Assembly: GCA_002382325.1 (NCBI GenBank)
Contig: DGAG01000010.1
Span: forward strand, 186,001 to 250,000
Origin: Epsilonproteobacteria bacterium UBA4036
GTDB lineage: Bacteria > Campylobacterota > Campylobacteria > Campylobacterales > Arcobacteraceae
Length of the DNA stretch: 64,000 nucleotides
Reading direction: 5' to 3'
This document shows positions 58,842-64,000 of this stretch, one piece after another (the stretch's first letter is position 1; each line of letters opens with the position of its first letter). A program made the translations under genes and the position numbers. The notes under the pieces were generated by a model. The model did not search any database and had not been told where the DNA came from. It saw nothing but the letters and a program-made list of their open reading frames with translations.

Positions 58842-59629
58842 TTTTTGATTTCAATCCATTGTTCTAATTTGGCAAAAATTTTGTACAATACATCAATCGT
58901 ATAATCTTTTGATTCGGTTTGCATTCGTCTGAAAAAGAGATATTTTCTTGCACTGGCTAAGTCGCCAATCTCTTTGGCTTGAACCGCCTTTTGAGCGAAA
59001 TCGGTGTTGTTAAAAGCCATCTCCCATACCGTACTTCCTAAATATCGACTAATGGTTATGACTTTATCATTTTTGACAGGGAAAAAGTTGGGGTCTTTGA
59101 CAAAATCACAAATAACCGAATCGCTGTTTAAATATTTATGTCCAAAGAAATTGATAAATTGCTCTTCAATATAATCAGCTTCCATGCTAATGGCACGATT
59201 AAGAGCAAAAAACATATTTTTTTCTGCGTTGGGTTCGATTTTTCTGATTTTATTCATTGTAGCAATGGCATTTTTCCCGTCAAGTTCTCCATCACCTAAG
59301 GGAATAATCCACTTAACATTATTATACGTACCAATTTTTTTAATTTCATCCAATACCAATGAAGAGGTTTTATTGCCGCCCACATCAATAATAACCTCAT
59401 GGTTATCATCGGTTAAAATAAGTTCATCCAGTTCTGTTAATTTATTGGTACCTAACATACGTTTGTTCACAATATCTGTGCGTGTAAACGACTTTGAGTC
59501 ATTATTCTCATCATCAATTTCAATATACGTTACTTTTTTACCATGTTTTTTATATAAAAAAGGTGCAATAATTTGCATGGCAACCGTAGATTTACCAACA
59601 CCACCTTTTGTTTGTGGAATAATTATCAT
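58838..59629 (-). CDS. Orphan ParA/MinD-type ATPase
   Basis: A 263-residue P-loop ATPase with the deviant Walker A motif KGGVGKST (K8, K13) and a Walker A' VIIDVGGNKT. The protein is unlike chromosomal ParA (Soj) in having no ParB or centromere-binding partner gene. Its C-terminal half includes many acidic and aromatic residues of unknown role. It is preceded by magIII (3-base gap) and followed by a small membrane protein. Candidates are a positioning ATPase for an unknown cargo or a plasmid-derived remnant; the context suggests a chromosomal, fixed gene. Confidence 0.82.
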   Translation of the reverse strand: MIIIPQTKGGVGKSTVAMQIIAPFLYKKHGKKVTYIEIDDENNDSKSFTRTDIVNKRMLGTNKLTELDELILTDDNHEVIIDVGGNKTSSLVLDEIKKIGTYNNVKWIIPLGDGELDGKNAIATMNKIRKIEPNAEKNMFFALNRAISMEADYIEEQFINFFGHKYLNSDSVICDFVKDPNFFPVKNDKVITISRYLGSTVWEMAFNNTDFAQKAVQAKEIGDLASARKYLFFRRMQTESKDYTIDVLYKIFAKLEQWIEIKK

Positions 59630-59632
59630 AGT

Positions 59633-60265
59633 TTAAACCCTTGGATTTTGTTTCATAAACTCTACAATCTTCCCGTGAAATCTACAATAGAGTTGATTTA
59701 ACGTAATTTCGTAGCCATAAAGTTGAATTATTTTATCGAAATTTTCATTAATTCCATATTCACACCACTGTTTTAACTCTTCGTAACTTTCAAACTCAAA
59801 ACCAAAAGAGTGAAGTAACTTTTGAGTATATTTATCAACAATCATCTCCTCTTTTTTACACGCATAACATAAAATGGCATCCGCTGTCTCTTCACCAATG
59901 CCTTTTTGTTTTAATAACCATGTACGTGAAACTTCTTCTTGAAACGTTTCAAAATCGCCAAAGGTATGTTGAATATTTTGACACAACACTTTTAATCGTG
60001 TGGCTTTTTGATTTTTAAAACCACTGGGGGTAATAGCTTGAATTAAAAGAGGTAAATGGGCATGGGAAAGTGTTTCAAGAGAGATTAAATTGTACTGATG
60101 CAGATTTTGAAGCGATTTTTCTACATTAGTCCATTTGGTATTTTGTGTTAGAATTGCCCCAACAACGGTTTCAAATGTTCCATAATTTGGCCACCAATGC
60201 AAAGGAGAGTTTTCTAAAAGATTTTTTTCTTTTAGAAAAAGAAACAATTCATAACTGTTAGTCAA
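59633..60265 (-). CDS. 3-methyladenine DNA glycosylase MagIII-like
   Basis: Base-excision repair glycosylase of the endonuclease III superfamily. The 210-residue protein closely resembles Helicobacter pylori MagIII: WWPNYGTFETVVGAILTQNT near residue 24 written here as WWPNYGTFE and AILTQNT, the helix-hairpin-helix KGIGEETADAILCYAC, catalytic D144 in VDKYT, and K199 in RFHGKIVEF, which in MagIII is carbamylated. There is no C-terminal 4Fe-4S cysteine loop, as in MagIII. It overlaps ymdB by 8 bases. Confidence 0.9.
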   Translation of the reverse strand: MTNSYELFLFLKEKNLLENSPLHWWPNYGTFETVVGAILTQNTKWTNVEKSLQNLHQYNLISLETLSHAHLPLLIQAITPSGFKNQKATRLKVLCQNIQHTFGDFETFQEEVSRTWLLKQKGIGEETADAILCYACKKEEMIVDKYTQKLLHSFGFEFESYEELKQWCEYGINENFDKIIQLYGYEITLNQLYCRFHGKIVEFMKQNPRV

Positions 60266-61070
60266 AAAGTGCCTTTGTTACGATTACTTCTTGCTTATTA
60301 CAATAGGCTTTGACTTTAAATGCTTCAACCGTTTTGCCCTCTTTAAACTCTAAAACCACAAATTGAAAGATGGTTTTACACGCATTGGGAACTTTAAAAT
60401 GTCCTCCTAATCCTGTGGTTGCTCGGAAAATAGGCATGGCTTCATCCATACCTATAACGTTGTCTCGGCATCCTGTAAGTCCAATATCACTGACATAAAA
60501 AGTTCCCTCAACCACTTGTAAATCATCGGTACCCACATGAGTGTGTGTGCCACAAATGGCACTGACTTTGTTTTTAAACATCATCATCATTACACGTTTT
60601 TCACTTGTAGCTTCGGCATGAAAATCGATAAAAATATTTGAAATACCTTCTTGATGTAACTTTTCAGTTAAGGTTGTAGCCCAGTTAAAAGGGTTTTCCA
60701 CATGAGGCATCGCATACATTCCCATTAGGTTTACCACGGCAAGTTTTTCACCGCCTATTTCAACGATTTTAACTCCATTTCCTGCTACTCCACTGGGATA
60801 ATTATCAGGTCGTAACACCTTTTGTGTTTCAAACAATGCTTTTACATCGGCTCGTTTATCAAACGAATGATTGCCTCCTGTAAATAAATCTATCCCCGCT
60901 TTTAAGAGTTCATCACAATTTTTCAGTGTTAATCCAAAACCATGACTGGCATTTTCACTGTTGGCAATAACATAATCAATATTAAACTCTTTTTTAAACT
61001 CTTTTAATTTATCTCGTACTATTTTTCTGCCCGGGCGACCTACAATGTCGCCAATAAAAGCTATTCGCAT
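60258..61070 (-). CDS. YmdB-family metallophosphoesterase
   Basis: A 270-residue metal-dependent phosphodiesterase of the TIGR00282/YmdB family. The metal ligands are visible in FIGDIVGRPG, NSENAS, GGNHSFD and THTHVGTDD. The Bacillus homologue cleaves cyclic nucleotides and affects biofilm; here the role is unknown. It overlaps the sensor kinase gene by 10 bases and the glycosylase gene by 8, so all are in one operon. Confidence 0.9.
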   Translation of the reverse strand: MRIAFIGDIVGRPGRKIVRDKLKEFKKEFNIDYVIANSENASHGFGLTLKNCDELLKAGIDLFTGGNHSFDKRADVKALFETQKVLRPDNYPSGVAGNGVKIVEIGGEKLAVVNLMGMYAMPHVENPFNWATTLTEKLHQEGISNIFIDFHAEATSEKRVMMMMFKNKVSAICGTHTHVGTDDLQVVEGTFYVSDIGLTGCRDNVIGMDEAMPIFRATTGLGGHFKVPNACKTIFQFVVLEFKEGKTVEAFKVKAYCNKQEVIVTKALFD

Positions 61071-63622
61071 TTTTTTAATCTCACTTCAAAGACGGCACCA
61101 TTATTTTTGTTAAATGCCATGATTTTACCATTTTGGTGTTCTATTATTTTTTTTGAAATATTTAAACCCACACCCATACCACTGTGAGTTTTTGAAGAGA
61201 TAAACGGCTCAAACAGTGTTTTTAAAATCTCTGGTTTTATGCCACCTGCATTATCTTCAAAAGAGATAACAATCTCTTCGTTTTGTTCTTCTATGAAAAT
61301 ATTGAGTACGCGTTTTTCATAATCTTCACAATGAGCCAATTCATCTAAAGCATTATTAATAATAACAATCCAAACTTGCTCAACTCGTTGTTTTTGAACT
61401 TCACACATAAATTGCAATTCATTTTTATTAATGTCATCAATATTAAAAAGTTTGTGATTTAAATATATTCTTGAAATCTGTTTTGAACGATTGTATGTCA
61501 TCGTTAACGCGGTAATTATAGTCGAATAAATATTTACTTTCTCTTTAGCTTCATTGGAACTTTGAGAGATTTCTCTCATGGATTCCACAATATTGGCAAT
61601 TCGATTGATGCCCTCTTTTATTCGCAGCGAATCTTCTTGCATTCGTGTTTTTATTTCGCTTGGTGGTAAATCTTCAATATCGTACCCCATCATTTCAAAA
61701 TTTCCTTTAACGTACGTCAAGGGGGTATTGATTTCATGCGTTATTCCAGCAGCCAAAGAACCGATGGATTTAAGTTTGATATTTTCAATTTGCTCTTGTT
61801 GATGCAGTTGGTCTTTTTGGCGACTCTTTTGAACCTCTTCTTTAATACGCAATTCCAAATTTTGATTCAACTCTTGAAGTTTTCGTTTGTCTTCCAAAGA
61901 GTTCACTACGACAACAAAATAGTTTTTATCGGGTAAGAGATTTAAAGACATTTCCAAATGAATGGACATTCCTTCTTTGTGCATAAAGATTTTTTCAATA
62001 TTAGAAATTGAGCCTATTTCTTGAGCTTCTATAAAAATTTTATGCAAAAAGTTTTTTGAATTTTTATGCACAATATCAAAACAACTCATGTGCAACAGCT
62101 CACTGCTTGAGTACCCTAAAAGTTCAGAGAACATAAAATTGACTTTTTTAAAATTTCCTTGCAAATCAATTAAACCAATTCCACTGTGTGCATTTTGAAA
62201 AATGGCATTGTATTGTTGGACTTGATAGTTAATATCACTGTATAAGTTCTCAATGATTTTTTTATCGGTAATGTTATTGCGAATGGCATTAAACCCAACA
62301 ATATCACCGTATTCATCAAAAATGGGTTCGATATGAGATTCCACCCAATAAAAGCCCCCATCTTTTTTGATTCCTTTAAGTTCAGTAAAAAAGGTTTTGC
62401 CTTGTTTGAGTATTTTCCACAATCCATCATACTCTTCTTTGGACATATCAGGATGAACCAACATTTTATGATGATGCCCCAACAACTCTCCTTTTGAAAA
62501 ACCAGAAAAATCACAAAAGGCACTGCTGACTTCAGTGATAATTCCTTCTTTATCCATGCGAATTGACATCACGTGTTTATCAATAATATTCAAACTTTCA
62601 AGCAGTTCTTCACTGTTTTTCTTAATGGTCAAATCTAAATTTTTATTGTCTTCTTCTGTTTTTTTATTCAATTTTGCAATGGGTTCTGAAAAAATCAATG
62701 CCAAAATAACCGCAATAATAAATCCCACAATTAACAGTGTCAAAAAATACTCTTTGAAGGTTTTAAAATAGCTCTCGTAGGCATTTTTATCAAATTGTGT
62801 TAAGACAATCATATAATCTTGTGAATTGATATAAATTCGTTGACTCATAAACTCTTCAGAAACAACACTATCCGACGTTAAAATCTGTTTGGCTTCTTTA
62901 TTGTAAAGCTTATATAACGTTTGATTGCTGATAAAATATTTTGACCAATGATACTTAGCATCTTTATGAAGAATAAAATTCCCTTCATTGTCTACAATAA
63001 ATGAGTTATGGGAATAGACCTTATGTAGTTTGTCTAAAATATGATTGACATTTACAACAACCGATAAAAAGCCTTTGTGAGTTTTGAGTACAAATCGCAT
63101 TACAAACGTTATGGGGTATGAAATCTCTCCTCGTTCTTTGTTGACATCAAAGTTTGAATACCACATCTCTCCTGTTTGCAAGGCACGCACTTCCTTGCAA
63201 TAATCTTGCATAATTTTATTTTGCAATTCATCAGCAGAGACTTTTTGTAAGCCTTGAGAAGTTTTATTGACACGAATAATCTCTTTGCCTGTAAAACTTA
63301 AAATTTTCATCTGTATGACATCATTATTGCTTTGCATCATCAGTTTAAAAAAATCAACCATTTCATCTTCATTGGTTTTATTTTGCATAAATTCATTAAA
63401 AATCTTACTGTCATGAATCGCCATCATTTGGGTATTAATCGACGCAATATACTCATCAAAGATTTTTTGTTTGAGAATCAAAGATTCTTTAATATTTTGA
63501 TGCTCTTTTTTAACTAAATCCATCTCATAAAAGTTTTTAAACAATAAGGTAAACAAAAGCAATAAAATAAAAGAAAAGAGCATAAATGCCAAAAATATTT
63601 TAATATAAAACGGGACTCTCAT
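61061..63622 (-). CDS. Membrane sensor histidine kinase with periplasmic Cache-like and two PAS domains
   Basis: An 853-residue kinase from an ATG after AGAGAGTAAG. A transmembrane helix lies at about 7-26, a periplasmic sensory region of double-Cache character to about 285 and a second helix near 290-312. Two PAS domains follow (around MDKEGIITEVSSAFCDFSGF and AIFQNAHSGIGLIDLQGNF, each listed in part), then a coiled coil. The kinase has the H box GITHEINTPLTYVKG, N box NNALDEL, G1 DNAGGI and G2 GMGVGLNISKKI. No response-regulator gene is adjacent in the window. It follows the partial kinase gene by 1 base. Confidence 0.92.
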   Translation of the reverse strand: MRVPFYIKIFLAFMLFSFILLLLFTLLFKNFYEMDLVKKEHQNIKESLILKQKIFDEYIASINTQMMAIHDSKIFNEFMQNKTNEDEMVDFFKLMMQSNNDVIQMKILSFTGKEIIRVNKTSQGLQKVSADELQNKIMQDYCKEVRALQTGEMWYSNFDVNKERGEISYPITFVMRFVLKTHKGFLSVVVNVNHILDKLHKVYSHNSFIVDNEGNFILHKDAKYHWSKYFISNQTLYKLYNKEAKQILTSDSVVSEEFMSQRIYINSQDYMIVLTQFDKNAYESYFKTFKEYFLTLLIVGFIIAVILALIFSEPIAKLNKKTEEDNKNLDLTIKKNSEELLESLNIIDKHVMSIRMDKEGIITEVSSAFCDFSGFSKGELLGHHHKMLVHPDMSKEEYDGLWKILKQGKTFFTELKGIKKDGGFYWVESHIEPIFDEYGDIVGFNAIRNNITDKKIIENLYSDINYQVQQYNAIFQNAHSGIGLIDLQGNFKKVNFMFSELLGYSSSELLHMSCFDIVHKNSKNFLHKIFIEAQEIGSISNIEKIFMHKEGMSIHLEMSLNLLPDKNYFVVVVNSLEDKRKLQELNQNLELRIKEEVQKSRQKDQLHQQEQIENIKLKSIGSLAAGITHEINTPLTYVKGNFEMMGYDIEDLPPSEIKTRMQEDSLRIKEGINRIANIVESMREISQSSNEAKEKVNIYSTIITALTMTYNRSKQISRIYLNHKLFNIDDINKNELQFMCEVQKQRVEQVWIVIINNALDELAHCEDYEKRVLNIFIEEQNEEIVISFEDNAGGIKPEILKTLFEPFISSKTHSGMGVGLNISKKIIEHQNGKIMAFNKNNGAVFEVRLKKCE

Positions 63623-63623
63623 C

Positions 63624-64000
63624 TTACTCTCTTTTATCTTTTCGACGATCTTTTGAAACCAATTCAATGACAAAACGATTCTGCTTTTTTTGGATTTCAA
63701 AATTAACTTTTGCCCCTATTTTTTCCAACAAAAGTTTGGCAATATAAAGGTTGAGTCCTGCATCTTTTAAGACATGCTCATCATAATTATTTGAAAACAC
63801 TTTTTCAATAATTTGTTTGGATTCCCCTTGAACATTATCAATACATTCAATCATAACATTGCCTTGATTTTCAATAATTCCAAGCTGTATGTAAGGGTTT
63901 TTGATATTATTGTCAATAAGGTGTTCAATGGAGTTTTTTAATACATTAATCATAATTTGCTTCAGTTCATTAAAAACACCGTAACAAAATATCGCTTCTT
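63624..64000 (-). CDS. C-terminal part of a histidine kinase-like ATPase, truncated by the window edge
   Basis: The frame is open to the end of the window, giving the last 125 codons. The N box QIMINVLKNSIEHLID is clear, but the G1 region is degenerate (CIDNVQG) and G2 reads AGLNLYIAKLLLEKIG, so ATP binding may be weakened. The upstream part and start lie outside. It ends 1 base before the next sensor kinase gene, so the two belong to the same operon. Confidence 0.75.
   Translation of the reverse strand, partial: EAIFCYGVFNELKQIMINVLKNSIEHLIDNNIKNPYIQLGIIENQGNVMIECIDNVQGESKQIIEKVFSNNYDEHVLKDAGLNLYIAKLLLEKIGAKVNFEIQKKQNRFVIELVSKDRRKDKRE

Noticed and set aside
1..64000. tRNA, rRNA, CRISPR array or transposase genes
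   Set aside because: None was recognised on either strand; no repeat array with regular spacers and no IS-like open frame was seen.

Overview
The window looks like chromosomal DNA from a Campylobacterota (epsilonproteobacterial) member, most likely Arcobacteraceae (Arcobacter sensu lato). The base composition is strongly AT-rich. Promoters are dominated by extended -10 boxes (TGnTATAAT). Typical group markers are present: a futalosine-pathway deaminase (MqnF), a MagIII-type DNA glycosylase, a MutS7-HNH protein and the block dus / membrane protein / dksA / rlmH / accD, which I recall from Campylobacter. I saw no rRNA, tRNA, CRISPR array, prophage or transposase gene.

Layout. (1) 1-10021, plus strand: an acetate module with a partial actP, DUF485-actP, a CBS/nucleotidyltransferase regulator and a DnaQ-like exonuclease, then ackA, pta and a second ackA. 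(2) 10102-12669, minus strand: sppA-mqnF-aroQ. (3) 12744-27647, plus strand: an M24 peptidase, folK-mnmA, prs, an OmpA-like porin, lepA, a periplasmic binding protein paired with a diguanylate cyclase, comF, hisH-SDR-hisA, a cyclase with a CxxCH haem motif followed by a 52-residue membrane protein, and an isolated putAbiC-like abortive-infection gene. (4) 27648-28055: a non-coding, hairpin-rich block bounded by 11-bp inverted repeats. (5) 28056-46035, minus strand: a compact run DUF1538 - thioredoxin - haem-binding protein - mutS7, then leuA with a probable leucine leader peptide, ftsH-prmA, dus to accD, metK and glmS. (6) 46192-48408, plus strand: a chemoreceptor with an HBM-type sensor and a C-terminal WETF tail. 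(7) 48641-53573, minus strand: a class D beta-lactamase, groES-groEL under a perfect CIRCE operator, ispA, ebfC, panD and a [2Fe-2S] ferredoxin. (8) 53727-54257, plus strand: a periplasmic cyclophilin. (9) 54280-64000, minus strand: cheW and two response regulators, then a tightly packed run of a partial kinase, a sensor kinase, ymdB, magIII, an orphan ParA-like ATPase with a small membrane partner, ubiE and xseA.

How the parts work together: region 1 couples sodium/acetate uptake to the AckA-Pta interconversion of acetate and acetyl-CoA. Both the uptake operon and pta-ackA carry the same pair of 11-bp direct repeats upstream, suggesting one shared regulator. The most unusual loci are the four-gene DUF1538/thioredoxin/haem/MutS7-HNH run beside a putAbiC gene and a TIR-bounded element, the leucine leader peptide ahead of leuA, the haem-motif cyclase with a cysteine-rich cytoplasmic segment, and the orphan ParA-membrane protein pair. 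All functional calls rest on reading motifs by eye; no database search was run.
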